NCBI RefSeq assembly: GCF_001719615.1 | Contig: NZ_MDVX01000002.1 | Span: 434,001-498,000 of the forward strand | Direction: 5' to 3' | Source of the DNA: Neptunicoccus sediminis | GTDB taxonomy: Bacteria > Pseudomonadota > Alphaproteobacteria > Rhodobacterales > Rhodobacteraceae | DNA: 64,000 bases | Part shown: in pieces, positions 55,943 through 64,000 of the stretch | How the letters are laid out: every line of letters starts with the position of its first letter | How positions within the stretch are numbered: the first letter of the stretch is position 1 | The notes under the pieces: model-generated | Seen by the model: only the letters and a program-made list of their open reading frames with translations | What the model was told of the DNA's origin: nothing | The model's database searches: none | Made by a program: the position numbers and the translations under genes

Positions 55943-55970
55943 AAAAAAGGGCCCCGCAGGGCCCTTTTTC
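55943..55970. terminator. Bidirectional terminator between tadG and ndk
   Basis: AAAAAAGGGCCC and GGGCCCTTTTT form a long stem with a CGCA loop, 22 bases past the tadG stop. A T run follows the stem on both strands, so it can serve both convergent genes. Confidence 0.85.
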
Positions 55971-56009
55971 TATGAGACAGGTAAATTCTGCCCCAAGAAA
56001 TCTGTCGGC

Positions 56010-56432
56010 TTAGCCAACCAGTTCCAGACCGGAGAAGAAATATGCGATTTCTTCAGCGGCTGTTTCAGGGGCATCGGAGCCGTGGATGGAGTTTTCGCCC
56101 AAGGACAGAGCGAAGGTTTTGCGGATCGTACCTTCGTCAGCATCGGCAGGGTTTGTTGCGCCCATGATTTCACGGTTGCGCAGGATGGCGTTTTCACCTT
56201 CCAGAACCTGAACAACGATCGGCTCGGAAACCATGAATTCACACAGTTCGTCGTAGAACGGACGCTCTTTGTGGACCGCGTAAAACGCCTGAGCTTGGGC
56301 AAGTGTCAGTTGGATGCGCTTTTGTGCGATGATGCGCAGGCCGCCGTCTTCCAGCATGGCACAGATTTTGCCAGTCAGGTTGCGTTTTGTTGCGTCTGGT
56401 TTGACGATAGAGAAAGTACGTTCGAGAGCCAT
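56010..56432 (-). CDS. ndk: Nucleoside diphosphate kinase
   Basis: A 140-residue enzyme balancing NTP pools. The phospho-histidine is His117 in NSIHGSD, and the opening [13 protein letters not shown] is the family start. I chose the ATG at 56432, which gives the family length; the longer frame to 56549 only reflects the reverse of the next gene's leader. It is divergent from the ABC-F gene. Confidence 0.97.
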   Translation of the reverse strand: MALERTFSIVKPDATKRNLTGKICAMLEDGGLRIIAQKRIQLTLAQAQAFYAVHKERPFYDELCEFMVSEPIVVQVLEGENAILRNREIMGATNPADADEGTIRKTFALSLGENSIHGSDAPETAAEEIAYFFSGLELVG

Positions 56433-56547
56433 TTTGACTGTCCTTTGGGTTGGTGAATTTGGCGGTGCGATAGCATGGAACATCCTTATTGGAAAGCACC
56501 CATTCAGCCCCTGTTGACAGTATCGGGTCACTGGGGCATTGCGAGGC

Positions 56548-58422
56548 ATGCTAAAGCTGACAGATATATCCTATTCGATTTCGGGCCGTCCCTTGTTTGA
56601 CGGCGCTTCCGCAACGATTCCGACCGGCCACAAAGTGGGCTTTGTCGGACGCAACGGGACGGGCAAAACGACCCTGTTCCACCTGATCACCGGCAAGCTG
56701 GCGATGGACGGGGGGAGTGTCGAAATTCCCCGTGGCGCCCGCATCGGCGGTGTCGCACAAGAGGCACCCGCATCGGACGACAGCCTGCTCGACACGGTTC
56801 TGATGGCCGACACCGAACGGGCCGCCCTGCTGGAAGAAGCTGAAACCACCACCGATCCGGTGCGCATTGCCGAAGTCCACGCACGGCTTGGCGATATTGA
56901 CGCCTATTCCGCCGAGGCCCGCGCCGCGGCCATTCTGCACGGTCTGGGGTTTGACAAAGAGGCCCAAGCCCGCCCCTGCGCCGATTTCTCCGGTGGCTGG
57001 CGAATGCGCGTTGCGCTTGCGGCTGTGCTGTTCTCCGAACCTGATGTGCTGCTGCTCGATGAGCCGACCAACTATCTTGACCTTGAAGGCACGCTTTGGC
57101 TGGAAGGGTATCTGGCGAAATACCCCCATACAGTGCTAGTGATCTCTCACGACCGCCAGTTGCTGAACCGCTCAGTCAATTCGATCCTGCACCTGATGGA
57201 CCAGAAGCTGACGCTTTATCAGGGGAATTACGACACGTTCGATGCGGTGCGCCGCGCAAAACTGGCGGAGCTGGCGGCAGCGGCCAAGAAACAGGCGGCA
57301 GAACGTGCCCATATGCAAAGTTTTGTGGACCGTTTCCGCGCCAAGGCATCCAAAGCGAAACAGGCCCAGTCCCGTCTGAAGATGCTGGAGCGGATGGAAC
57401 CCATCGCGGCCGCAACGGAAAACAACGTGGCCTCGTTCAACTTCCCCTCGCCCGAACAGCTTTCGCCGCCGATCATGAAACTGGACGGTGTGGATGTGGG
57501 CTATGACGATGTCACGATCCTGCGCAACCTGAACTTGCGGATTGATCAGGACGACCGGATCGCGCTGCTCGGGGCGAATGGTCAGGGTAAATCCACCCTG
57601 TCCAAACTGTTTGCCAATCGGCTAAAGCCACAAACCGGCGATGTTATTGCCTCCTCCAAGCTGCGTATCGGCTATTTTGCCCAGCATCAGGTGGACGAAT
57701 TGCATCTGGACGAAACCCCGCTGCAACATCTGGCACGGGAACGCCCCGAGATGCCACCTGCCAAGCTGCGCTCGCGGCTGGCGCAAGGCGGTGTTGGGCC
57801 GGAACAGGCCGAAACGCTGGTGGGCAAACTGTCGGGCGGGCAAAAGGCGCGGCTGTCGATGCTGCTGGCCACACTTGATGCGCCCCATCTGGTGATCCTT
57901 GACGAGCCGACAAACCACCTTGATATTGAAAGCCGCGAGGCACTGGTGCGTGCCTTGATGGATTATGACGGCGCGGTAATCCTTGTCAGCCATGACCCCC
58001 ATCTTGTGGGCATGGTGGCGGATCGTCTGTGGCTGGTGAAGGATGGCAGCGTCAAACCTTTCAACGAGGATCTGGACGCCTATCAGAAACTGCTGCTGAG
58101 CGAACGTGGCGGCGGCGGTGTCGCCGCAGCCCCCGAAAAGAAGAAACCCCGCGAGAAACGCAAGCCCGCCGCCGAACAACGCAAGGCGATTGCGCCCCTG
58201 CAGGCAGAAGTGTCCAAATGCGAAGCCCGCGTTGCCAAGCTGGAAGAGTTGAAAGCTAAAATCGAGGACCGGCTGGCCGATCCCGATCTTTACACCCCTG
58301 TTTACCGCGACAAACTGATGTTATTACAGGGCAAAGCCCGCGAAATTAATGACGGTTTGAAACGGGCCGAGGAACTGTGGATGGCCGCGTCCGAAGAACT
58401 GGAGCTTGCAAAGAGCCAATGA
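56548..58422 (+). CDS. ABC-F family ATPase (Uup/YheS-like)
   Basis: A 624-residue soluble protein with two ABC cassettes and no membrane domain: Walker [10 protein letters not shown] (about 33-41) and GANGQGKST, signatures [10 protein letters not shown] and [10 protein letters not shown], Walker [15 protein letters not shown] and [14 protein letters not shown] linker between the cassettes (about 235-300) and a charged coiled coil at the end (about 535-624) fit Uup/YheS-type ribosome-associated ABC-F proteins. marC overlaps its stop. Confidence 0.92.
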   Translation: MLKLTDISYSISGRPLFDGASATIPTGHKVGFVGRNGTGKTTLFHLITGKLAMDGGSVEIPRGARIGGVAQEAPASDDSLLDTVLMADTERAALLEEAETTTDPVRIAEVHARLGDIDAYSAEARAAAILHGLGFDKEAQARPCADFSGGWRMRVALAAVLFSEPDVLLLDEPTNYLDLEGTLWLEGYLAKYPHTVLVISHDRQLLNRSVNSILHLMDQKLTLYQGNYDTFDAVRRAKLAELAAAAKKQAAERAHMQSFVDRFRAKASKAKQAQSRLKMLERMEPIAAATENNVASFNFPSPEQLSPPIMKLDGVDVGYDDVTILRNLNLRIDQDDRIALLGANGQGKSTLSKLFANRLKPQTGDVIASSKLRIGYFAQHQVDELHLDETPLQHLARERPEMPPAKLRSRLAQGGVGPEQAETLVGKLSGGQKARLSMLLATLDAPHLVILDEPTNHLDIESREALVRALMDYDGAVILVSHDPHLVGMVADRLWLVKDGSVKPFNEDLDAYQKLLLSERGGGGVAAAPEKKKPREKRKPAAEQRKAIAPLQAEVSKCEARVAKLEELKAKIEDRLADPDLYTPVYRDKLMLLQGKAREINDGLKRAEELWMAASEELELAKSQ

Positions 58423-59036
58423 CGTTTGATCTGTTTGTCACTGCTTTCGTTACGATTTTTCTCGTTATCGACCCGATCGGCCTGCTGCCGTTCTACATCG
58501 CGCTGACAAGCGAGCATACAAAGTCCGAGCGCCGTGGCATTGCCCTGCGCTCTACCGGAATTTCGCTGTTTGTGCTGTTGCTGTTCGCCTTTGCAGGCGA
58601 TCAGATCCTGCAAGGCATTGGCATCGGCATGCCGGCCTTCCGAATTGCGGGGGGTGTTTTGCTGTTCATGACAGCGGTGGACATGCTGTTTGAAAAACGC
58701 GCAGAGCGGCGAGGCAACCAGACCGAAGCCTCTGACCGGCCCGATCCATCGGTCTTTCCGCTGGCCACACCGCTGATCGCGGGGCCGGGTTCCATCGCGG
58801 CTGTGATCCTGCTGGCGGGCGGCGGGAGCGACCGCGTGCAGGCGCTGTCGATCACCCTTGGCGCGTTGTTTCTGGTACTGGCCCTCGTACTGGCGCTGTT
58901 CTTTCTGGCGGGTCCTGTCGAACGCCTGCTCGGTAAGGTCGGGATCAATGTTGTGACCCGATTGTTGGGAATGCTGCTGGCGGCGCTCGCGGTTCAGTTC
59001 GTCGTAGACGGGATGCACGGGTTGGGCGTGATATGA
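58419..59036 (+). CDS. MarC-family membrane protein
   Basis: A 205-residue protein with six predicted membrane helices; it opens [24 protein letters not shown] and contains ATPLIAGPGSIAAVILL, both MarC signatures. The family's function is unresolved. The ATG overlaps the stop of the ABC-F gene (ATGA). The following protease gene overlaps its stop in the same way, so all three are one operon. Confidence 0.9.
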   Translation: MTFDLFVTAFVTIFLVIDPIGLLPFYIALTSEHTKSERRGIALRSTGISLFVLLLFAFAGDQILQGIGIGMPAFRIAGGVLLFMTAVDMLFEKRAERRGNQTEASDRPDPSVFPLATPLIAGPGSIAAVILLAGGGSDRVQALSITLGALFLVLALVLALFFLAGPVERLLGKVGINVVTRLLGMLLAALAVQFVVDGMHGLGVI

Positions 59037-59611
59037 GCGGTGACGAACGGGCCTATTTTTTCTATCTGACCCTGCTGCTGCTGTTTGTCGGCAGCGGCTT
59101 TTTGTTCGGGTATCGTCAGAAAATGGGCAAGTCGCTGCAACAGGCCGCGATCTGGGGGCTGATTTTTGTTGGCGTGATCATCGCCTACGGGTTTTCCGAC
59201 ACGCTGAAACAGCAGATCATGCCGTCCCGCGCTACCATCAGCAGTGACGGCTATGTGGTGCAGCGGGCACGGGACGGACACTTTTACCTTGCGCTGGAAG
59301 TGAACGGAAAAACTGTTCCATTTGTGGTAGATACCGGCGCAACTTCAATCGTTCTGAGCCGCCAGGATGCGATTAAAGTCGGCATTGATCCTGACAGTCT
59401 CAGCTATCTGGGGCGGGCGAATACCGCGAATGGTGTGGTTGAAACCGCCTCTACCGTGCTTGACCGCGTCGCGCTCGGGGAACTGGTGGATTACGATGTG
59501 CGGGCTTCGGTCAATGGCGGAGAAATGAACGGATCGCTACTGGGGATGGCCTATCTCAGCCGGTTTTCAGAGATCTCCATGCGCGGGGACAGGATGATCC
59601 TGCGGCCTTAG
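59033..59611 (+). CDS. Retropepsin-like aspartic protease (TIGR02281 family)
   Basis: A 192-residue membrane-anchored protease. Two hydrophobic segments (about 10-26 and 38-54) precede the protease domain. The catalytic motif is Asp100-Thr-Gly-Ala in FVVDTGATSIVLS, and NGSLLGMAYLSRF near the end is the family's second conserved segment. Such single-domain proteases act as dimers, like retroviral protease. It ends the ABC-F/marC operon. Confidence 0.9.
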   Translation: MSGDERAYFFYLTLLLLFVGSGFLFGYRQKMGKSLQQAAIWGLIFVGVIIAYGFSDTLKQQIMPSRATISSDGYVVQRARDGHFYLALEVNGKTVPFVVDTGATSIVLSRQDAIKVGIDPDSLSYLGRANTANGVVETASTVLDRVALGELVDYDVRASVNGGEMNGSLLGMAYLSRFSEISMRGDRMILRP

Positions 59612-59648
59612 GATCTGAGTATTTTTGGAACATTGAAGCAGGCCGGAA

Positions 59649-60116
59649 CTAACTGGCCGCTTTTTCCGCCTTTTTGATCCAGCGTCCGTCTTCCTGTGCC
59701 CAATACTGCGCCGCGATCCCGGCCGCGGTGAGGGTTTTCCAGTCTTCCCGTGCGGCCGTCAATTCATCGGAATTGTTGCCATCGAACATCAAGCAGACGC
59801 GGGCGTAGCGGGCGACTTCGTCGGGGGTGGTTTTTGCCCCGTTCGTCAGCAGCAATATTTCGGCCTGATTGGGGTTGTCGTCCGACAGCGTCAGCAGGAT
59901 CGGCTGTTCCGCGTCATGGGGGCCGCCGGCGATCCCGTGGGGCAGAAAAGACTCCTCGCGGTATTGCCAGAGGGCAGCATCCAGATGTTGCAACTTGCTA
60001 TCCTCCCTGCCCCGCACCAGCGCGCGCCAGGGTTTGGCGCGCACTTTCTCCAACAGGTCAGGCAGCGCCTGTTCCAGCCGGGAGCGGGTCAGGTGATAGA
60101 AAAAGACCTCAGCCAT
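59649..60116 (-). CDS. holC: DNA polymerase III chi subunit
   Basis: A 155-residue clamp-loader accessory protein that links the polymerase to SSB. The opening MAEVFFYHLTRSRLEQALP and AFLPHG-like segment SFLPHGIAGGPHDAEQPILL are typical. I set the start at the ATG at 60116, which overlaps the pepA stop by 8 bases; the longer frame is not supported. It follows pepA, a conserved pairing. Confidence 0.93.
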   Translation of the reverse strand: MAEVFFYHLTRSRLEQALPDLLEKVRAKPWRALVRGREDSKLQHLDAALWQYREESFLPHGIAGGPHDAEQPILLTLSDDNPNQAEILLLTNGAKTTPDEVARYARVCLMFDGNNSDELTAAREDWKTLTAAGIAAQYWAQEDGRWIKKAEKAAS

Positions 60117-61584
60117 CGACCTGTTCGTAGTTATCGGCAATCAGACGGTCGAGCGCACGAACGCCCCAGCCTGTTGCGCCCGCAGGGGCAAGGTCTGTGG
60201 CGGATTTGACCGAGGCCACACCAGCAATGTCGAGGTGAATCCACGGCATTTCAGGTTCAACAAAGCGTTGCAGGAACTGGCCCGCAGTGATGGACCCTGC
60301 CGCGCGGCCGCCGGTGTTTTTGATGTCGGCAATGCGCGATTTGATCAGCTTGTCATAGGCATCCCCGAGCGGCATGCGCCATGCGCCTTCAGTCTCGGCT
60401 TTGGCTGCTTTGAGGAAACGGTTGCACAGATCGTCGTTGTTGGAGAACACGCCCGCATTTTCATGGCCAAGCCCGATAATGATCGCGCCGGTCAGTGTGG
60501 CAAGGTTGATCATGCCCACAGGCTCATAGGTTTTCTGCGCGTACCAGAGCACATCTGCCAGTAGCAGACGGCCTTCGGCATCGGTGTTAATCACCTCGAT
60601 CGTGTCGCCCTTCATAGAGGTCACAACGTCTCCGGGGCGCTGTGCCTTGCCGTCGGGCATGTTTTCCACCAGCCCGACCAGACCGACTACATTGGCTTTC
60701 GCCTTGCGCAAAGCCAGCGTTTTCATCACGCCCGCCACAACACCGGCGCCACCCATGTCCATGGTCATGTCTTCCATACCGCCTGCGGGTTTCAGGCTGA
60801 TGCCGCCGGTGTCAAAGACAACGCCCTTGCCCACCAATGCGAAGGGTTTTTCATCCCCGCCGCCGTTCCATTCCATCACCACCATTTTGGACGGGCTGAC
60901 AGAGCCCTGCCCCACACCAAGCAGCGCGTGCATGCCCAGCTTTTCCATATCCGCTTCTTCCAGAACGGTGACTTTCAGGCCGATTTCTTCCATCTCTGTC
61001 AGACGGTTGGCAAATTCTGTTGTGGTCAGTACATTGGCAGGTTCATTGACCAGATCGCGGGTCATGAACACGCCTTCAGTGGCCGCCTGACGGGCGGCAT
61101 AGGCCGTTTTTGCCTCTTCTGCGTTGCTTACCAGAACCGTCAAACCGCCCTGATCGGTCTTTTCGCCGGATTTGTGATCGCTGAAATCATAAGCCCGCAG
61201 CACGTAGCCTTGGACCACATCAAGGGCCGCACGGTTTGCACCGGCCAGCAGCATGGCATCGGATTTGCCAACGGCCTTGGCGGCATCGGCACCGGCTTTG
61301 CGGGCCACATCCGCATCTGCCTTGCGTCCGAGTTTGACGATCACGATCGCTTTGGCAGCAATATTCGCAGGATAGTCCATCACCTGAACTGCGCCCGTCT
61401 TCATGCTTTCAAAGGCTTCTGATTCGGAGAACCGCGCCAGCACTCCGCGGGCCAGTTTGTTCACACGCCGCGCCAGCGGGTCTAGCCCGCCTGAAGGTGT
61501 GAGGAAACAGACGATTTTACCTTCAAATGCGTCGATCCGGTCCAGATCGGTTTCCACGAAGTCAGGAGAGATGGGAGAAGTCAT
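60109..61584 (-). CDS. pepA: Leucyl aminopeptidase
   Basis: A 491-residue M17 metallo-aminopeptidase. The signature NTDAEGRLLLADVL is present, with the metal-ligand lysine and aspartate segments GKGVVFDTGGISLKP and MDMGGAGVV. The N-terminal macro-like domain covers about residues 1-160. It is divergent from lptF by about 130 bases and overlaps holC downstream. Confidence 0.96.
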   Translation of the reverse strand: MTSPISPDFVETDLDRIDAFEGKIVCFLTPSGGLDPLARRVNKLARGVLARFSESEAFESMKTGAVQVMDYPANIAAKAIVIVKLGRKADADVARKAGADAAKAVGKSDAMLLAGANRAALDVVQGYVLRAYDFSDHKSGEKTDQGGLTVLVSNAEEAKTAYAARQAATEGVFMTRDLVNEPANVLTTTEFANRLTEMEEIGLKVTVLEEADMEKLGMHALLGVGQGSVSPSKMVVMEWNGGGDEKPFALVGKGVVFDTGGISLKPAGGMEDMTMDMGGAGVVAGVMKTLALRKAKANVVGLVGLVENMPDGKAQRPGDVVTSMKGDTIEVINTDAEGRLLLADVLWYAQKTYEPVGMINLATLTGAIIIGLGHENAGVFSNNDDLCNRFLKAAKAETEGAWRMPLGDAYDKLIKSRIADIKNTGGRAAGSITAGQFLQRFVEPEMPWIHLDIAGVASVKSATDLAPAGATGWGVRALDRLIADNYEQVDG

Positions 61585-61716
61585 TGAACGCCCTTTTCAT
61601 TTTGCGTGTTTTCCCCCGATTTAACGTTTTTCAGCCGATTTGACCACCTGCGTCTGTTGCCTCGGAAAAAAATGGGTTAGTTCAGGTGGACTTGAAGAAA
61701 ACAGAGGTCTGCACAG

Positions 61717-62826
61717 GTGAAACGGATAGACAGGTATGTTCTGCGCCAGTTGCTTGGGCCGTTTCTGTTTTTCATGGTCATCTTTGGCGGAATACTTTGG
61801 CTGAACCAAGCGCTGCGCATCGTGGATGTGGTGATCAGCAACGGCCAGTCGGGGCTCGTCTTCGGGGAACTCTCGCTTTATCTGCTGCCCAAAGTGCTGG
61901 AAACGGTCGTGCCTGTGGCCGCCTTTGCCTGCGCGATTTATCTGACCAACCGGCTTTATGCGGAATCCGAACTGGTTGTCTTTATGGGGGTCGGTCATGG
62001 TCCGGCCAATGCAACCAAGCCGTTTTTCGCCTTCGGTCTGATCTGTTTTCTGTTGATGAGCCTGCTTACCCATCTGGCGACACCGTGGTCCCTGTCCACA
62101 TTTCAGGACCGCCAGTATGAGATCAGCAAGGAATATCTGACACAATTCATCGTCGCCGGAGAGTTCGCCAGCCCTGCGGCGGGCGTGACTATCTTTTTCG
62201 GGGACACCACGCCAGAGGGCAATCTGCGGGACGTATTGATCAATGACAGGCGCGATGAAACGGTGATTGTCACCCATACGGCGGCTTCGGGTCAGCTGAT
62301 CTCGTCGGAAAACAAACCGAAACTGGTGCTGTTTGAAGGCTCTATCCAGCAGTTTGAACCAGAGGCCCGCACGCTGAGCACTATTCAGTTTGACAGTCTG
62401 AGCTATGACCTCAGCCAGTTTGCCAAAACCATCGGCGCCCGCAGCATTTCAGCCCGCGAGGAATACAGCTGGCAATTGCCGGCATCAGAGGCTACAGGCG
62501 CCATGCTTGAACTGCATGACCGGCTGGTGAAATCCCTGCTGGCGGTGATCGTGCCCGTGCTTGGGGCGGTGGTTCTGCTGTCTGCGGGGTTCAGCCGGAG
62601 CGGGTTTTTCCTGCGGATCGCGCTTGGCGTGGTGTTCATGGTGGCGATCAACTCTGCACGGGGGGTGTTTCAGGGATTTGCCGAAGAAACGCCCGCTGCA
62701 TGGCCGCTGCTCTATGTGCCGGTGATTGTCGCCTTCCTTGCCGTTTTGTTCATGATCCGGATGGGACAGGCACCGTGGAAATCGGGGCTTGGCGGTCTGC
62801 TCTTTCCAAACAAGAGCACGCCATGA
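61717..62826 (+). CDS. lptF: LPS export permease LptF
   Basis: A 369-residue YjgP/YjgQ-family inner-membrane protein that with LptG and LptB extracts LPS from the inner membrane. It has three helices at the N-terminus (including FLFFMVIFGGILWLNQ), a periplasmic beta-jellyroll part (about 130-270) and three C-terminal helices. I used the start at 61717. Its stop overlaps the lptG ATG (ATGA). Confidence 0.93.
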   Translation: MKRIDRYVLRQLLGPFLFFMVIFGGILWLNQALRIVDVVISNGQSGLVFGELSLYLLPKVLETVVPVAAFACAIYLTNRLYAESELVVFMGVGHGPANATKPFFAFGLICFLLMSLLTHLATPWSLSTFQDRQYEISKEYLTQFIVAGEFASPAAGVTIFFGDTTPEGNLRDVLINDRRDETVIVTHTAASGQLISSENKPKLVLFEGSIQQFEPEARTLSTIQFDSLSYDLSQFAKTIGARSISAREEYSWQLPASEATGAMLELHDRLVKSLLAVIVPVLGAVVLLSAGFSRSGFFLRIALGVVFMVAINSARGVFQGFAEETPAAWPLLYVPVIVAFLAVLFMIRMGQAPWKSGLGGLLFPNKSTP

Positions 62827-63923
62827 CCCTCTATTCCTATTTTGCCAAACGGTTCTTCAGCGCGTTTTTGCGTGTGTTTGCGGTTCTGGCGCTGCTGATC
62901 TTTGTGCTGGAAACGCTGGAAAACATCCGTGGCCTGTCCAAACACGGGGTGGATTTTGGTCAGGCTGCATGGCTCGCCGCGTTCAGTTCGCCGGAACTGG
63001 TGTTACAAGCGATGCCGATCATTGTGATGCTGGGCGGTCTGACCTTTTGTGTCGGGCTGGCGCGGTCGAACGAATTTGTCGTGACGCGGGCTGTGGGGGT
63101 TTCCGCCCTCAAAGCGATGATCGCACCTGCGCTCAGTGCTTTTGCGCTCGGGGTGGCGGCGATGCTGGTACTGAACCCGTTGTCGGCCTTTTTTGCTGTG
63201 CAACACGACAAGCTGCGCGAGACCTATACCAACGCCAACCGCGAGGCAGTCTCCTTTAGCGAGGACGGTTTCTGGTTGCGGCAAAAGGATGTGGACGGCC
63301 ATACGGTGATCCACGCCGAAAGCGCCAATTCACGGGGCACCAGCCTGCGCGGGGCGACGGCACTGGAATTTGACGCGGAAGGACAAATCGTTTCGCGCAT
63401 ATATTCGCGCACGGCGATCCTGCGGGAAGGCGAATGGGTATTCACCAACGGCAAATTCTGGCATACGGACCGGACCACCGCCAACCCCGAGAGCACATCG
63501 GAGGCTTTTGAAATCCGCCGCTTCCCCACTGATATTACCCCCGAGCGGATCCTTGACGGATACCCCAAGCCCGAAACCGTTCCGCTTTGGGACAAGTGGC
63601 GGACCATCCGCGCGATCGGGGATGCCGGTTTTTCCACCCTGCCCCATCGCATCCATCTGAATATGGAACTGGCGCGCCCCCTGATGCTGATGGCCATGAT
63701 GATTATCGGCGCAGCGTTTACCTTGCAAAACGCCCGTATGGGGAACCTCGGAATCTCGGTGTTTATCGCGTTAATTTGTGGTTTTTCACTCTACTTCCTA
63801 CAAAATCTTGCTATGACTTTGGGAGAAGCAGGAGAGATTCCCGTTTTCGCGGCGGCTTGGGCGCCTCCGCTCGCCGCTATTTTATTTGCCGTGGGGTTGT
63901 TCCTCAGTTTTGAGGACGGGTAA
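62823..63923 (+). CDS. lptG: LPS export permease LptG
   Basis: A 366-residue partner of LptF with the same YjgP/YjgQ topology: N-terminal helices (SAFLRVFAVLALLIFVLETL), a periplasmic beta part, and C-terminal helices ending LFLSFEDG. I placed the start at the ATG at 62823, which overlaps the lptF stop by 4 bases; the longer frame to 62700 runs inside lptF. The next gene starts 3 bases after its stop. Confidence 0.93.
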   Translation: MTLYSYFAKRFFSAFLRVFAVLALLIFVLETLENIRGLSKHGVDFGQAAWLAAFSSPELVLQAMPIIVMLGGLTFCVGLARSNEFVVTRAVGVSALKAMIAPALSAFALGVAAMLVLNPLSAFFAVQHDKLRETYTNANREAVSFSEDGFWLRQKDVDGHTVIHAESANSRGTSLRGATALEFDAEGQIVSRIYSRTAILREGEWVFTNGKFWHTDRTTANPESTSEAFEIRRFPTDITPERILDGYPKPETVPLWDKWRTIRAIGDAGFSTLPHRIHLNMELARPLMLMAMMIIGAAFTLQNARMGNLGISVFIALICGFSLYFLQNLAMTLGEAGEIPVFAAAWAPPLAAILFAVGLFLSFEDG

Positions 63924-63926
63924 GTC

Positions 63927-64000
63927 ATGAAACGTTGGGCATTTGTGTTACTTTGTGCCGCAAGCACCTCGTTTGCCATAACGGGGGCGCCGGTTGTGCA
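63927..64000 (+). CDS. lptD: Probable LPS-assembly outer-membrane protein LptD (3' end outside window)
   Basis: Only the first 24 codons are visible: MKRWAFVLLCAASTSFAIT, a typical Sec signal, then GAPVV. The start follows the lptG stop by three bases. In Rhodobacterales and many others lptD comes directly after lptF-lptG, which is the main support for the name; the visible residues alone cannot prove it. Confidence 0.65.
   Translation, partial: MKRWAFVLLCAASTSFAITGAPVV

Overview
The window is chromosomal DNA from an alphaproteobacterium, most likely a marine Rhodobacterales (Roseobacter-group) species. The signs are high-GC coding, a separate F1-ATPase zeta gene (DUF1476) next to purC-purS-purQ, an rpmF-plsX-fabH-ihfA-merR run, the long form of dCTP deaminase, an scpB-scpA-nagZ-SPOR-argS-dgt block, a methionine synthase split into separate proteins, and pepA-lptF-lptG leading into lptD. 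I identified genes by reading motifs; no database search was run.

Layout: 0-6.1 kb, a peptide-type ABC importer (binding protein cut by the window edge, two permeases, one polypeptide with both ATPase cassettes). 6.2-12.5 kb, small enzymes, an antiporter, purB, a candidate structured RNA, the zeta subunit, purC, purS and purQ. 12.6-15.7 kb, a DctB/DctD-like two-component pair. 15.8-20.4 kb, an RTX protein, then DUF1638, corrinoid and homocysteine-methyltransferase genes, and sufE. 20.6-31.9 kb, lipoproteins, rnd, tRNA-Asn, an MBL hydrolase, an orphan EnvZ-like kinase, an acyl-CoA synthetase, moaA, and two AT-rich single-gene islets (a P-loop ATPase and an MrcB_N-HNH nuclease). 31.9-39 kb, msrB, bamE, yceD, rpmF, plsX, fabH, ihfA, a MerR regulator, tRNA-Pro and dcd. 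39-46.3 kb, scpB/scpA/nagZ/SPOR, argS, dgt and an A-type Fe-S carrier. 46.4-48.4 kb, xthA with a third AT-rich islet in its 3' end. 48.4-53.7 kb, DUF1127, a sulfotransferase-like and a kinase-like gene, tRNA-CAT, an EamA transporter, purM and purN. 54-64 kb, tadE/tadG, ndk, an ABC-F protein, marC, a retropepsin-like protease, holC, pepA, lptF, lptG and the first codons of lptD.

The window is mostly housekeeping: purine synthesis at three sites, phospholipid and fatty-acid initiation, chromosome condensation, nucleotide sanitation and LPS export. The most unusual signal is at xthA. A 113-bp copy of its 3' end, with one synonymous mismatch, sits 980 bp downstream. Between the copies lies AT-rich DNA with a transcription terminator, a doubled 15-bp palindrome and one gene whose product carries an R-x4-H motif like that of HEPN RNases. 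Recombination between the copies would remove the cargo and leave xthA intact. With the ATPase and MrcB_N-HNH islets, this gives three compact, foreign-looking, possibly defence-related single-gene insertions within 24 kb.
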